From the NCBI RefSeq assembly GCF_020179755.1, contig NZ_JAIUCY010000001.1, forward strand, positions 868,001 through 932,000: DNA of 64,000 nucleotides, read 5' to 3'. Source of the stretch: Herbaspirillum sp. alder98. Its GTDB lineage: Bacteria > Pseudomonadota > Gammaproteobacteria > Burkholderiales > Burkholderiaceae_D. Below, in pieces: positions 8,370-18,243 of the stretch. Within the stretch, counting starts at the first letter, position 1. The number at the start of each line of letters is the position of its first letter. The position numbers were made by a program, and so were the translations under genes. Below the pieces are notes generated by a model. That model saw only the letters and a list, made by a program, of their open reading frames with translations. It made no database searches and had not been told where the DNA came from.

Positions 8370-9944
8370 GTGCACGCGCTCGAGCTGGAGATCATCGGCG
8401 CCGGCAAATCCTTCGGCAGCTTTCGCGCGCTGGACCGGGTGTCGCTGAAGATTCGCGCCGGCACCATCCATGCGCTGCTGGGCGAGAACGGGGCCGGCAA
8501 GAGCACGCTGGTGAAGGGACTGGTGGGCTACAGCCCGCTCGACCAGGGCGCCATCGTGGCCGACCAGCGCGAAGTCGAGATACGCGGCCCGCGCGTGCCC
8601 AATCAACTCGGCATCGGCATGGTGTACCAGCATTTCACGCTGGCGCCCAGCCTGTCGGTGGCCGAGAACCTGTTGCTGGCGCGCGGCGACCTGCCGTTGC
8701 GCATCCGCTGGTCCGGCGAACGGGCGGCGCTGCGCGCCTTCATGCAGACCATGCCGTTCGCGCTCGACCTGGAGCGCCCGGTATCGAGCCTGTCGGCCGG
8801 CGAAAAACAGAAGCTCGAGATACTGAAGCAACTCTACCTGCAACGCCGCCTGCTGATCCTCGACGAACCGACCTCGGTGCTGACCCCGCAGGAGGCCGAC
8901 GAAGTGCTGGGCCTGATGCACACCCTGACCCGGCGCCAGGCGCTGACGGTCCTGATGATCACCCACAAGTTTCACGAGGTCACGGCCTACGCCGACGATG
9001 TCACGGTGTTGCGCCGGGGACAGCTGGTGGGCAGCGCCCGCGTGGCCGACACCGGCCCGGCCGAACTGGCGCACTGGATGATGGGACACGCGCGCGAAGA
9101 AAAGGCGCTGGCCGCACGACCGCCGGTGCCGGTGACCGCGGTGCCGGGACTGGAGGTGGCATCGCTCACCGTCAACAACGACCGCGGCGTGGCCGCCGTG
9201 CGCGCCTTGTCGCTGCAGGTCAGGCGCGGCGAGATCGTCGGCCTGGCCGGGATCTCCGGCAATGGCCAGAAGGAACTGGTCGAAGCGCTGCTGGGCCAGC
9301 GCCGCCGGCTGTCGGGCGAAGTGCGCATCGATGGCGCAGCCTATGGCGCCACGCGCAGTGAAATGCGGGCGCGCCGGGTATTTGCCCTGCCCGAGGAACC
9401 ACTGCGCAACGCCTGCATTGCCGGCATGAGCGTGGCCGAGAACATGGCGCTGCGCAATTTCGACGTGGCGCCGTTCAGGCGCCGGGGATGGCTGGCCTGG
9501 AGCCTGGATCGTTCTGCCTTGCGGCGCCAGGCGCACAGCCTGATCAGCGCCTTCAACGTGCGCCCGCCGGTGCCTGAACGCGCCATCGGCACGCTCTCGG
9601 GTGGCAACGTGCAACGCGCAGTGCTGGCCCGCGAGCTGGGCGACGCCAGCAACGACCAGCAAGCGGCCAATGTGCTGATCGTCGCCAACCCGGTATTCGG
9701 GCTCGACTTTGCGTCGGTCGCCGACATCCATGCCAGGCTGTTACAGGCGCGCGAACAAGGCGCGGCGATCCTGCTGGTCAGCGAAGACCTGGACGAACTG
9801 CTGGCGCTGTCGGACCGGATCCTGGTGATGACCGACGGCGCCATCGTGCATGCCGCCGAACAGGTCGCCACGCACGGCGCCGACCGCGCCGAACTGGGCC
9901 GCCACATGGCCGGCCACACCTCAACCCAACGGGAGTCGGCATGA
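8370..9944 (+). CDS. ABC transporter ATPase of the BMP-type importer (two ABC domains)
   Basis: This is a tandem-domain ATPase of the RbsA/NupO type, 524 residues. Domain 1 has Walker [10 protein letters not shown], signature LSAGEKQKL and Walker [12 protein letters not shown]. Domain 2 has a degenerate Walker A (GISGNGQKE, no GKS/T) but a good signature [10 protein letters not shown], the usual asymmetry in this family. The start is taken as GTG 8370, two bases after the biuH stop; the longer open frame runs back into biuH. The end overlaps the next hydrolase gene by 4 bases (ATGA). Its position between two hydrolase genes supports co-expression of uptake and breakdown. Confidence 0.88.
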   Translation: MHALELEIIGAGKSFGSFRALDRVSLKIRAGTIHALLGENGAGKSTLVKGLVGYSPLDQGAIVADQREVEIRGPRVPNQLGIGMVYQHFTLAPSLSVAENLLLARGDLPLRIRWSGERAALRAFMQTMPFALDLERPVSSLSAGEKQKLEILKQLYLQRRLLILDEPTSVLTPQEADEVLGLMHTLTRRQALTVLMITHKFHEVTAYADDVTVLRRGQLVGSARVADTGPAELAHWMMGHAREEKALAARPPVPVTAVPGLEVASLTVNNDRGVAAVRALSLQVRRGEIVGLAGISGNGQKELVEALLGQRRRLSGEVRIDGAAYGATRSEMRARRVFALPEEPLRNACIAGMSVAENMALRNFDVAPFRRRGWLAWSLDRSALRRQAHSLISAFNVRPPVPERAIGTLSGGNVQRAVLARELGDASNDQQAANVLIVANPVFGLDFASVADIHARLLQAREQGAAILLVSEDLDELLALSDRILVMTDGAIVHAAEQVATHGADRAELGRHMAGHTSTQRESA

Positions 9945-10621
9945 TCGTCCAGGCACAACCGTACCCCTATCCGTTCGACCCACGCAGCACGGCGCTGGTG
10001 GTGATCGACATGCAGCGCGACTTCGTCGAGGAAGGCGGCTTCGGCAGCGCTCTGGGCAACGACGTGCGCCCGCTGGCGGCCATCGTGCCCACCGTCGCCG
10101 CGCTGCTGGCCACCGCGCGCGCGGCCGGCCTGCTGGTGGTGCATACCCGTGAATCGCATCTGCCGGACCTGTCGGATTGCCCGCCCGCCAAACGCCGGCG
10201 CGGCAATGCTGCACTGGGCATTGGCGATGTCGGTCCGATGGGCCGCATCCTGGTGCGCGGCGAGCCAGGCAACCAGATCCTGCCGCAGCTGGCGCCGGTG
10301 GCGGGCGAACTGGTCATCGACAAACCCGGCAAGGGCGCCTTCTATGCCACCGACCTGCATGCGCAGTTGCAGCAGCGCGGCATCAGCCACCTGCTGTTCG
10401 CCGGCGTCACCACCGAAGTGTGCGTGCAGACCTCGATGCGCGAAGCCAACGATCGCGGCTACGAATGCCTGATCATCGAGGACGCCTGCGCCAGCTACTT
10501 CCCCTCGCTGCACCAGGCAACGCTGACCATGCTGATTGCCCAGGGCGGCATCGTCGGCTGGAAGGCCAGCCTGGCTGAACTGCAACACGCATTCCAACCT
10601 CTTGCCGGAGCCGCCGCATGA
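9941..10621 (+). CDS. trtA: Probable triuret hydrolase (isochorismatase-like)
   Basis: This is a second isochorismatase-like hydrolase, 226 residues, clearly paralogous to the BiuH encoded at 7672 but diverged. Its triad is Asp23 in VVIDMQRDF, Lys128 in [10 protein letters not shown] and Cys161 in TTEVCVQTS. It differs from BiuH around the pocket: [10 protein letters not shown] replaces [18 protein letters not shown] replaces GSFCATDL, and CASYFPS replaces CCGATDH. Characterised triuret hydrolase TrtA, as I recall first described from Herbaspirillum, is a biuH-linked isochorismatase-like hydrolase that releases ammonia from triuret to give carboxybiuret. Context and sequence fit. Substrate specificity is inferred; a second biuret or ureide hydrolase remains possible. 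Confidence 0.7.
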   Translation: MIVQAQPYPYPFDPRSTALVVIDMQRDFVEEGGFGSALGNDVRPLAAIVPTVAALLATARAAGLLVVHTRESHLPDLSDCPPAKRRRGNAALGIGDVGPMGRILVRGEPGNQILPQLAPVAGELVIDKPGKGAFYATDLHAQLQQRGISHLLFAGVTTEVCVQTSMREANDRGYECLIIEDACASYFPSLHQATLTMLIAQGGIVGWKASLAELQHAFQPLAGAAA

Positions 10622-11004
10622 CACCGTCCCATCAAATCAACCTGCCGCAAGTCGTCGCCGAGGTCGAACAAGTCTTCGCCGACTACGAATATGCGCTGCT
10701 GATCAATGACATCCCGACCCTGGACCGCTGGTTCTGGTATCACCCGCAAACGGTGCGCTACGGCGTGGCCGAGGTGCTGCTGGGCGGCGAGGCGATCCGC
10801 CAGTACCGGCAGAGCTGCGCGCCGGTGCCGTCCTCGCGCAAGCTGCAGCGCACCGTTGTCACTACCTTCGGCACCGACTATGCTACGGTCTCGACCGAAT
10901 TCACCGACCACACCTCTGATCGCACCGGCCGCCAGATGCAGACGTGGGTGAAGATGGAACCAGGCTGGCGCATCGTCGCCGCCCATGTCAGCCTGATGGC
11001 ATAA
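10618..11004 (+). CDS. atzH: AtzH-like protein (DUF3225, NTF2 fold)
   Basis: This 128-residue NTF2-like protein of the DUF3225/HpxZ group starts at an ATGA overlap with trtA. AtzH of the cyanurate operon was reported, as I recall, to turn 1,3-dicarboxyurea into allophanate, with Tyr22 and Arg46 needed. Here Tyr23 (FADYEYALL) and Arg47 (TVRYGVAE) sit one residue later, so both appear kept. Other family marks are [14 protein letters not shown] and a C-terminal [10 protein letters not shown]. Neither AtzD nor the AtzE/AtzG pair is in the window, but sequence upstream of base 1 is unseen. The symbol reflects family resemblance, not proven function. Confidence 0.72.
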   Translation: MTPSHQINLPQVVAEVEQVFADYEYALLINDIPTLDRWFWYHPQTVRYGVAEVLLGGEAIRQYRQSCAPVPSSRKLQRTVVTTFGTDYATVSTEFTDHTSDRTGRQMQTWVKMEPGWRIVAAHVSLMA

Positions 11005-11043
11005 GCTTTTGTCATGCGCTAACCGAACACGAACCAGCTCACC

Positions 11044-11751
11044 ATGACAGTCACCGTCGCCAATCCACTTGCCGAACAGGTCTACACCCGGCTCAAGGAC
11101 GAGATCTTCAATTTTCGCCTGCTGCCCGGGGACAACTTCACCGAGACCGAGATGGCGCAGCGCCAGGGCGTGTCCCGCACGCCGCTGCGCGATGCGCTGT
11201 TCAGGTTGCAGCGAGAGGGTTACCTCGAGGTCGGTTTCAGGCGCGGCTGGCGAGTCTGTCCGATCGACTTTGACCGGCTCGACAACCTGTATGACCTGCG
11301 CATCGTGCTCGAGATGGCGTCGCTGGAAAAACTGTGCCAGCAGCAAGAACCGTCGGCCGGGCTGCAATCGCTCAACGGCACCTGGCTGGTGGCGCCCGAG
11401 GCGCGCCTGTCGGACGCGGTGATGGTGGCCGAGCTCGACGAGGCCTTCCACACCAACCTGGTGGCGGCGGCGGGCAACGACGAGATGACCCGGGTGCATA
11501 CCCAGGTCACCGAAAAGATCCGCATCGTGCGGCGGCTCGACTTCCTGAAGAAGAACCGGGTCGATGCGACCTATGAAGAGCACGGCAAGATATTGCAGCT
11601 GATCGCCAAGCGCAAGACCACCGAGGCGCAGATCCTGCTGCGCGCCCACATCACCCAGAGCAAGCTGGAAGTGCGCAAGATCACCATCTGGATGTTGGCC
11701 GAGGCGCGCCAGGAACAGACCACCGACCCGACGCTGCAGGCGCACCGTTAG
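11044..11751 (+). CDS. GntR-family transcriptional regulator with FCD domain
   Basis: This is a DNA-binding regulator of the FadR subfamily, 235 residues. The N-terminal winged helix is seen as PLAEQVYTRLKDEIFNFRLLPGD followed by TETEMAQRQGVSRTPLRDAL, the canonical GntR recognition helix. The C-terminal half is an all-helical ligand-sensing FCD-type domain with metal-binding candidates in LDEAFHTNLV and YEEHGKIL. It is the last gene of the co-directional urea-oligomer cluster, 39 bases after the atzH-like gene, and is the obvious candidate regulator of the cluster. Ligand and operator cannot be read here. Confidence 0.85.
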   Translation: MTVTVANPLAEQVYTRLKDEIFNFRLLPGDNFTETEMAQRQGVSRTPLRDALFRLQREGYLEVGFRRGWRVCPIDFDRLDNLYDLRIVLEMASLEKLCQQQEPSAGLQSLNGTWLVAPEARLSDAVMVAELDEAFHTNLVAAAGNDEMTRVHTQVTEKIRIVRRLDFLKKNRVDATYEEHGKILQLIAKRKTTEAQILLRAHITQSKLEVRKITIWMLAEARQEQTTDPTLQAHR

Positions 11752-11850
11752 ACACCATTGCATGAATGGCAAGTTTCCGTGGTGAAACCATCAAAAACAA
11801 TGCTTTGCACCAAGCGCGGCCGCAAATAAGGGAAAGCCTCCGAAAACATT

Positions 11851-11856
11851 TATAAT
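11851..11856 (+). promoter_or_regulatory. Likely -10 element for ribF
   Basis: A perfect TATAAT lies about 38 bases before the ribF start, in the only non-coding stretch between the GntR gene and ribF. No convincing -35 hexamer is seen at 16-18 bases upstream. Confidence 0.5.
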
Positions 11857-11894
11857 GGAGGGCTTTTGCAACAGCGTCACTTTCCCCTGTCTAG

Positions 11895-12872
11895 ATGAAG
11901 GTATTTCGCGGACTTCCCAACGCCGAATCACGCGCGCCCTGTGCGCTGACAATCGGCAACTTCGACGGCGTGCATCTTGGCCACCAGGCGCTCTTGGCGC
12001 AGGTGCGCGAGGCTGCGGGCCGCTTCGGGCTGGACGCTGCGGTGATGACGTTCGAACCGCACCCGCGCGAGTTCTTTGCGCAACTGCTCGGTAAGCCCGA
12101 GATCGCTCCCGCCCGCATCGCCAACCTGCGTGACAAGCTGCAGTCGCTGACCAACGCCGGCATCGACCGCGTCATCGTCGAACATTTCGGCAGCCACTTT
12201 GCGGCGTTGTCGCCACAAGACTTCATCGAAAAGATCCTGGTGCAGGGCCTGCACGTGCGCTGGCTGATGGTCGGCGACGACTTCTGCTTCGGCGCCCGGC
12301 GTGCCGGCAACCTGCAAACCCTGATCGAGGCCGGTCGTGAACATGGCTTCGAGGTGCATTCGATGCCGACCGTGACCAATGCCGGGGTGCGTATCTCGTC
12401 GTCGGCGGTGCGCGCGGCGCTGGCCGCGGGCGACCTCCAGCTGGCGCGCCAGCTGCTGGGTCACTCGTATGCGATCACCGGCCATGTGGTGCACGGCAAG
12501 AAACTGGGCCGCACCATCGGTTTTCCCACGCTCAACATGCGGGTCGGCCACAAGCGCCCGGCCTTGTCGGGCATCTTCGTGGTGCAGGTGCACGGACTGG
12601 CGGCGCAACCGCTGCCGGCAGTGGCCAGCCTGGGCGTGCGGCCGACGGTCGACGACAGTGGCCGGGTGCTGCTCGAGACGCACCTGCTGGATTTCCAGGG
12701 CGATTGCTACGGCAAGCTGCTGCGGGTCGAATTCCTGAAAAAGCTGCGTGACGAAGAAAAATACGTCGATCTGCCCACGCTGACCGCAGCCATTGCCCGC
12801 GACGCCGACCAGGCGCGCGCCTACTTCGCGCAGAACGGCGGCTTTGCCATTTCGGCGACCGACCGAATTTGA
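11895..12872 (+). CDS. ribF: Bifunctional riboflavin kinase / FAD synthetase
   Basis: The enzyme makes FMN from riboflavin and then FAD. The N-terminal nucleotidyltransferase domain has TIGNFDGVHLGHQALL and later GVRISSSAVRAAL. The C-terminal flavokinase domain has GKKLGRTIGFPTLNM and ETHLLDFQGDCYGKLLRVEFL. The 325-residue length is usual. It heads the conserved ribF-ileS-lspA order. No FMN riboswitch is visible upstream, as expected for ribF. Confidence 0.96.
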   Translation: MKVFRGLPNAESRAPCALTIGNFDGVHLGHQALLAQVREAAGRFGLDAAVMTFEPHPREFFAQLLGKPEIAPARIANLRDKLQSLTNAGIDRVIVEHFGSHFAALSPQDFIEKILVQGLHVRWLMVGDDFCFGARRAGNLQTLIEAGREHGFEVHSMPTVTNAGVRISSSAVRAALAAGDLQLARQLLGHSYAITGHVVHGKKLGRTIGFPTLNMRVGHKRPALSGIFVVQVHGLAAQPLPAVASLGVRPTVDDSGRVLLETHLLDFQGDCYGKLLRVEFLKKLRDEEKYVDLPTLTAAIARDADQARAYFAQNGGFAISATDRI

Positions 12873-12974
12873 CGCTGGCCGGCGGTGGCTGCAAGCCCCG
12901 TCGTCCAGCACCCCGTCTTCCTGCCGCGCACTGGTGCGGCCCCAGAATTAACAGCATTCCTTACGAGAAACCTC

Positions 12975-15869
12975 ATGTCGAACAACGAATCGCCGGTCAA
13001 GCCGGGCAAGCAGGACAAGCCAGGCAAGACGCCTTCCAAGTATCCGGTCAACATGACCGAAACCGATTTCCCGATGCGCGGCGACCTGGCCAAGCGCGAG
13101 CCGCAGTGGGTCAAGCAATGGCAAGAGCAGAAGCTCTACCAGCGCATCCGTCGCGCCAGCGCCGGCCGCCCCAAGTTCATCCTGCATGACGGCCCGCCGT
13201 ATGCCAACGGCGAGATCCACCTGGGCCACGCCGTCAACAAGATCCTCAAGGACATGATCGTCAAGGCCCGCAACATGGCCGGCTTCGACGCCCAATACGT
13301 GCCGGGCTGGGATTGCCACGGCATGCCGATCGAGATCCAGATCGAGAAGAAGTACGGCAAGAACCTGCCGGTGGCCGAGGTGCAGGCCAAGGCCCGCGCC
13401 TATGCCGAAGAGCAGATCAACCTGCAGCGCCGCGATTTCATCCGCCTGGGCGTGCTGGGCGAATGGGACAACCCGTACAAGACCATGAACTTCTCCAATG
13501 AAGCCGACGAGCTGCGCGCGCTCGGCAAGATCCTGGAGAAGGGCTATGTCTATCGCGGCCTGAAACCGGTCAACTGGTGCTTCGATTGCGGCTCCGCGCT
13601 GGCCGAGGCCGAAGTCGAATACCAGGACAAGCGCGACCCGGCCATCGACGTCGGCTTCCCCTTTGCCGAACACGACAAGCTGGCAACCGCCTTCGGCCTG
13701 GCCGAGCTGCCGACTCGCCACGGTTACATCGTGATCTGGACCACCACGCCCTGGACCATCCCGTCCAACCAGGCGCTCAACGTCCACCCCGAGTTCGAGT
13801 ATGCGCTGGTGGAAACCTCGCGCAATGGCGAACCGCTGCTGCTGATTTTGGCCCGTGACCTGGTCGAGGCCTGTCTGCAGCGCTACGGCCTGGAAGGCCG
13901 CGTGATCGCCACCGCCCGTGGCGAAGCGCTGTCGCTGATCCGCTTCCACCATCCACTGGCCAAGGCCGATGCCGGCTATGACCGCCTGTCGCCTATCTTC
14001 CTTGGCGACTACGTGACCGCCGACAGCGGCACCGGCATCGTCCACTCGGCGCCGGCCTACGGTATCGAAGACTTCATCTCGTGCAAGGCGCACGGCATGA
14101 AGGACGACGACTTCATCAACCCGGTGATGGGCGACGGCCGCTATGCGTCGACCCTGCCGCTGTTTGCCGGCCTGACCATCTGGGAAGCCTCCAAGCCGAT
14201 CTGCGCCAAGCTCGACGAAGTGGGTTCGCTGTTCAAGCTGGTGATGTTCGATCACAGCTACATGCATTGCTGGCGCCACAAGACGCCGATCATCTATCGC
14301 GCCACTTCGCAGTGGTTCGCCAGCATGGACAACACTCCCAAGGACGGCGAACTGAGCCTGCGCCAGACCGCCCTGCAGGGGATCGAAGACACCGCCTTCT
14401 ACCCCGCCTGGGGCAAGGCGCGGCTGCACGGCATGATCGCCAACCGTCCCGACTGGACCCTGTCGCGCCAGCGCCAGTGGGGCGTGCCGATGGCCTTCTT
14501 CGTGCACAAGGAAACGGGCGAGCTGCACCCGCGCACGCCGGAATTGATCGAGCAGATCGCCCAGCGCATCGAGCAGGGCGGCATCGAAGCCTGGCAGGCG
14601 CTGGAGCCACGCGAGCTGCTGGGCGACGACGCCGAGCATTACCTCAAGAACCGCGACACGCTGGACGTCTGGTTCGATTCGGGCACGACGCACCAGACCG
14701 TGCTGCGCGGATCGCACCAGCAGCAATTGCAGTTCCCGGCCGACCTCTACCTGGAAGGCTCGGACCAGCACCGCGGCTGGTTCCACTCGTCGCTGCTGAC
14801 GTCGGCCATGCTCAACGGCGTGGCGCCCTACAAGGCGCTGCTGACGCACGGCTTCGTGGTCGACGGCGAAGGCCGCAAGATGTCCAAGTCGCTCAAGAAC
14901 GGCGTCGAGCCGCAAAAGGTGGCTGACTCGCTGGGCGCGGAAATCCTGCGCCTGTGGATCGCCTCCAGCGACTACTCGGGCGAGATCTCGATCTCGGACG
15001 AAATCCTCAAGCGCGTGACCGAATCGTATCGCCGCATCCGCAACACGCTGCGCTTCCTGCTGGCCAACACCTCCGACTTCGATCCTGCCAAGGATGCGGT
15101 GCCGGTGGCCGACCTGCTGGAAATCGACCGCTATGCGATCGCCAACGTGGCACGCCTGCAAGCCGAGGTGCTGGCGCATTTCGAGACTTACGAGTTCCAT
15201 CCGGTGGTGGCCAAGCTGCAGATGTATTGCTCGGAAGACCTGGGCGGCTTCTATCTCGACATCCTCAAGGATCGCCTCTACACCAGCGGCGTGACATCAG
15301 AGGCGCGCCGTTCGGCACAGACCGCCGTCTGGCACATCACCCAGGCGCTGCTGCGCCTGATGGCGCCGATCCTGTCGTTCACGGCCGAAGAAGCCTGGCG
15401 TTTCTTTGCCACGCCGGAGGCACTGGCGCAGAGCGACGACACCATCTTCAGCCAGACCTACCACGCGGTGCCGCAAGTGGCCGACGCCGAAGCCTTGCTG
15501 GCCAAGTTTGCCGTGCTGCACGAAGTGCGCGCCGCCGTCACCAAGCAACTGGAAGAGGTGCGGATCGCCGGCGGCATCGGTTCGTCCCTGCAGGCCGAAG
15601 TCGAACTGAAGGTCGCCGGCGACAAGGCAGCCCTGCTGCAAAGCCTGGGCGACGATCTCAAGTTCGTGCTGATCACTTCCGCCGCCAGCGTCACGCCGGT
15701 CGACAGTGTCGAAGCCGAAAGCGTGATCGTGACGCCGTCGACCGAACAGAAATGCGAACGCTGCTGGCACTATCGCGCCGACGTCGGGTCTCATGCCGAG
15801 CATCCTGGCCTGTGCGGTCGCTGCTATTCGAACCTGTTTGGCCAGGGCGAGCAACGCCGCTTCGCCTGA
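12975..15869 (+). CDS. ileS: Isoleucyl-tRNA synthetase
   Basis: The enzyme charges tRNA-Ile in the cytoplasm. The class I HIGH-type motif is in [18 protein letters not shown], the KMSKS loop is [11 protein letters not shown], and the C-terminal zinc finger is CERCWHY ... CGRCYSN. The editing domain has [13 protein letters not shown]. The start at 12975 gives 964 residues; it is preceded by a purine-rich GAGAAA, while the longer frame runs back to 12885 without support. About 35 residues precede the canonical [11 protein letters not shown] segment, a modest basic extension. Confidence 0.97.
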   Translation: MSNNESPVKPGKQDKPGKTPSKYPVNMTETDFPMRGDLAKREPQWVKQWQEQKLYQRIRRASAGRPKFILHDGPPYANGEIHLGHAVNKILKDMIVKARNMAGFDAQYVPGWDCHGMPIEIQIEKKYGKNLPVAEVQAKARAYAEEQINLQRRDFIRLGVLGEWDNPYKTMNFSNEADELRALGKILEKGYVYRGLKPVNWCFDCGSALAEAEVEYQDKRDPAIDVGFPFAEHDKLATAFGLAELPTRHGYIVIWTTTPWTIPSNQALNVHPEFEYALVETSRNGEPLLLILARDLVEACLQRYGLEGRVIATARGEALSLIRFHHPLAKADAGYDRLSPIFLGDYVTADSGTGIVHSAPAYGIEDFISCKAHGMKDDDFINPVMGDGRYASTLPLFAGLTIWEASKPICAKLDEVGSLFKLVMFDHSYMHCWRHKTPIIYRATSQWFASMDNTPKDGELSLRQTALQGIEDTAFYPAWGKARLHGMIANRPDWTLSRQRQWGVPMAFFVHKETGELHPRTPELIEQIAQRIEQGGIEAWQALEPRELLGDDAEHYLKNRDTLDVWFDSGTTHQTVLRGSHQQQLQFPADLYLEGSDQHRGWFHSSLLTSAMLNGVAPYKALLTHGFVVDGEGRKMSKSLKNGVEPQKVADSLGAEILRLWIASSDYSGEISISDEILKRVTESYRRIRNTLRFLLANTSDFDPAKDAVPVADLLEIDRYAIANVARLQAEVLAHFETYEFHPVVAKLQMYCSEDLGGFYLDILKDRLYTSGVTSEARRSAQTAVWHITQALLRLMAPILSFTAEEAWRFFATPEALAQSDDTIFSQTYHAVPQVADAEALLAKFAVLHEVRAAVTKQLEEVRIAGGIGSSLQAEVELKVAGDKAALLQSLGDDLKFVLITSAASVTPVDSVEAESVIVTPSTEQKCERCWHYRADVGSHAEHPGLCGRCYSNLFGQGEQRRFA

Positions 15870-15884
15870 TCTCCACTTAGGACC

Positions 15885-15907
15885 GCTCCCGGCTTGTCGC
15901 CGGGAGC
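15885..15907. other. Perfect 9-bp hairpin between ileS and lspA
   Basis: GCTCCCGGC and GCCGGGAGC flank a 5-base loop. No T-run follows, so it is more likely an mRNA processing or stability element than an intrinsic terminator. Confidence 0.5.
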
Positions 15908-15931
15908 ATCCAGCCTTAAACAATAACTCTC

Positions 15932-16444
15932 ATGGCAACCAAAAAGCGTCCACTCTCCGCCTCGTCGACATCCAGCCAGGGCCTGCTGCCGTGGCTCGGC
16001 ATCGCCACCATCGTGCTGCTGCTGGACCAGTTGAGCAAGATCACCATCTTGAAGCTGTTCCACTACGGCGAGTCGGTGCCGGTCACGGGCTTCTTCAACC
16101 TGGTGCTGGTCTATAACAAGGGCGCGGCGTTCAGCTTCCTGGCCGCCAGCGGCGGTTGGCAGCGCTATTTCTTTACCATCATCGGGATTGGCGCGGCCAT
16201 CTTCATCGTGCACATGCTGCGCCGCCATCCCGGGCAACGCATGTTCTGCTGGGCGCTGGCCCTGATCCTGGGCGGCGCCATCGGCAATGTGATCGACCGC
16301 GTGGTGTACGGCCATGTGATCGACTTCCTGGATGTGTATGTGGGCAACTGGCACTGGCCGGCCTTCAACGTGGCCGACAGTGCGATCTGCGTAGGTGCGG
16401 TATTGTTCGTCGTGGACGAACTGCGGCGGGTCTCCAAGAAGTAA
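15932..16444 (+). CDS. lspA: Lipoprotein signal peptidase (signal peptidase II)
   Basis: This inner-membrane aspartyl protease removes signal peptides from prolipoproteins. The 170-residue protein has four hydrophobic segments. The catalytic Asp residues lie in [16 protein letters not shown] and in [11 protein letters not shown], and [11 protein letters not shown] is a further family motif. The N-terminus is slightly long and basic. It lies 62 bases after ileS, the same order as in many proteobacteria. Confidence 0.96.
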   Translation: MATKKRPLSASSTSSQGLLPWLGIATIVLLLDQLSKITILKLFHYGESVPVTGFFNLVLVYNKGAAFSFLAASGGWQRYFFTIIGIGAAIFIVHMLRRHPGQRMFCWALALILGGAIGNVIDRVVYGHVIDFLDVYVGNWHWPAFNVADSAICVGAVLFVVDELRRVSKK

Positions 16445-16481
16445 GTTCGAATCGCGGCAAGCAAGGGACAAGGGAGCAAGC

Positions 16482-17681
16482 ATGGAGCTGGCTGGCAAGA
16501 AAATCGTACTGGGCCTGACCGGTGGCGTGGCCTGTTACAAGGCCGCCGAACTGGCGCGCGCCCTGGGCCGCGCCGGCGCGTCGGTGCAAGTCGTGATGAC
16601 CGAGGCGGCGACCCGCTTCATCACCGCCGTGACCATGCAGGCGCTGACCGGCAACACGGTCTATACCGACCAGTGGGATGCGCGCATTGCCAACAACATG
16701 CCGCACATCGACCTCACCCGCGATGCCGACGCCATCGTGATCGTGCCTTGCTCCACCAATTTCATCGCCCGCCTGGCCCACGGCACCTGCGACGACCTGC
16801 TTTCGACGCTGTGCGTGGCGCGCCCTGCGCGGGTGCCGTTGATGGTGGCGCCGGCCATGAATGTCGAGATGTGGCAGAACCCGGCGACCCAGCGCAATGT
16901 GACGCAGATTCGCCAGGACGGCATCCTGCTGCTGGGTCCCGATTCGGGCGACCAGGCTTGCGGCGAAGTCGGGATGGGTCGCATGCTGGAACCCGAACAA
17001 CTGCTGGAAGAAATCATCGCTGCCTTTCAGCCCAAGCTGATGGCAGGCCGCCGCGTGCTGCTGACCGCCGGCCCCACGTTCGAACCGATCGATCCGGTGC
17101 GCGGCATCACCAATCTGTCGTCCGGCAAAATGGGATATGCCCTGGCCCGGGCGCTGCGCGAAGCCGGCGCCGAGGTCATGCTGGTGTCCGGCCCGACCGC
17201 GCTGGCCGCGCCCTATGGGGTGCGGCGCATCGATGTGCAGACCGCACAGCAGATGCTGGATGCGGTGCTGGCCAATGTGAGCGGCCAGGACGTGTTCGTG
17301 GCGGTGGCGGCGGTGGCCGACTGGCGGGTGGCAAATGCCAGCGAACACAAGATCAAGAAGAATGCCGACGGCGACCTGCCGCAGCTGGAATTTGCCCAGA
17401 ACCCGGATATCCTGGCCACCGTGGCAGCGCTGCCGAAACGGCCGTTCTGCGTCGGCTTCGCGGCCGAATCCGAACAGCTCGAGCAACATGGCGCAGCCAA
17501 GCGCGCGCGCAAGAATATACCGCTGCTGGTGGGCAACCTGGGCCCGCAGACCTTCGGCCGTGACGACAATGCATTGATGCTGTTCGACCAGCATGGCCAT
17601 AGCGAATTGCCGCGCGCCGACAAATTGACGCTGGCACGCCAGCTGGTGCGCGAGATCGCGCGCCGCGCCGACGCCAGCTAG
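16482..17681 (+). CDS. coaBC: Phosphopantothenoylcysteine decarboxylase / phosphopantothenate-cysteine ligase
   Basis: This bifunctional enzyme catalyses two steps of coenzyme A synthesis. The N-terminal flavoprotein CoaC domain has LGLTGGVACYKAAELARAL, the PAMNVEMW motif and the active Cys in DQACGEVGMGRM. The C-terminal CoaB domain starts near GRRVLLTAGPTFEPIDPVRGITNLSSGKMG. ATG 16482 follows AGGGAG with good spacing and gives 399 residues. In related genomes dut follows coaBC directly; here a three-gene reverse-strand block separates them. Confidence 0.96.
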   Translation: MELAGKKIVLGLTGGVACYKAAELARALGRAGASVQVVMTEAATRFITAVTMQALTGNTVYTDQWDARIANNMPHIDLTRDADAIVIVPCSTNFIARLAHGTCDDLLSTLCVARPARVPLMVAPAMNVEMWQNPATQRNVTQIRQDGILLLGPDSGDQACGEVGMGRMLEPEQLLEEIIAAFQPKLMAGRRVLLTAGPTFEPIDPVRGITNLSSGKMGYALARALREAGAEVMLVSGPTALAAPYGVRRIDVQTAQQMLDAVLANVSGQDVFVAVAAVADWRVANASEHKIKKNADGDLPQLEFAQNPDILATVAALPKRPFCVGFAAESEQLEQHGAAKRARKNIPLLVGNLGPQTFGRDDNALMLFDQHGHSELPRADKLTLARQLVREIARRADAS

Positions 17682-17723
17682 GCCATCAGGCCCGGCGTGC
17701 GGCAGGCGCGCCGAGCGACGCTT

Positions 17724-18212
17724 TCATTTTCTCAGGTCGCTGGTATCGATCACCAGCAGCGCCGCCAGCAAAATGATCAGCACCCCCATTGCCACCAGCG
17801 CCACCCCGGGCAGCATCACCGCCATCGTATCCATCCTGCTGATACTGACCAGCATCCCGCCCATGTACATCAGGATCATGCTCCATGGCCGCAGGCCATC
17901 GAGCAACTGCATGAGACGACTGCGTTCGCCTGGTGCGGCGCGCTGGCGTCCAAGTAGTGAATAGAGCATATTCGTCAGCTCGCACAGAGGAAACAGCAGG
18001 GTGACCGCCAGCAACAGCCAGAACGGCCATGCCAGCCCATCGTTGACGCCGCGCAAGCACTCCCACAACCGCAATCGGGTCGTGCTGCCCCTGGCCGTCA
18101 TTTCGACAATCGGAAAGAGGTTGCTCGCCACCAGCGACATCAACGCCGCCGACACCAACATCCCTCGCCAGTCGCGACGGCCACGATTGATCGATCTGGC
18201 ATGAGCTGGCAT
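17724..18212 (-). CDS. PqiA-like membrane protein
   Basis: This small inner-membrane protein of 162 residues resembles a single paraquat-inducible protein A domain. It has four hydrophobic segments, with the family-like LFPIVEM after the first and LRPWSMILMYMGGMLVSISRM in the third. Two-domain PqiA proteins are about 400 residues, so this is a half-length, single-domain member. No PqiB/MlaD partner is adjacent. The gene lies 31 bases after the lipoprotein gene on the same strand and is probably co-transcribed with it. GTG 18224 is an alternative start; neither has a strong ribosome-binding site. Confidence 0.62.
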   Translation of the reverse strand: MPAHARSINRGRRDWRGMLVSAALMSLVASNLFPIVEMTARGSTTRLRLWECLRGVNDGLAWPFWLLLAVTLLFPLCELTNMLYSLLGRQRAAPGERSRLMQLLDGLRPWSMILMYMGGMLVSISRMDTMAVMLPGVALVAMGVLIILLAALLVIDTSDLRK

Positions 18213-18243
18213 GCAGTGGACCACTGGAACGTACCGATTCTTG

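Noticed and set aside
11752..11894. Possible FMN riboswitch upstream of ribF
   Set aside because: The gap is too short, lacks the conserved RFN box elements and contains an ordinary -10 close to the gene.
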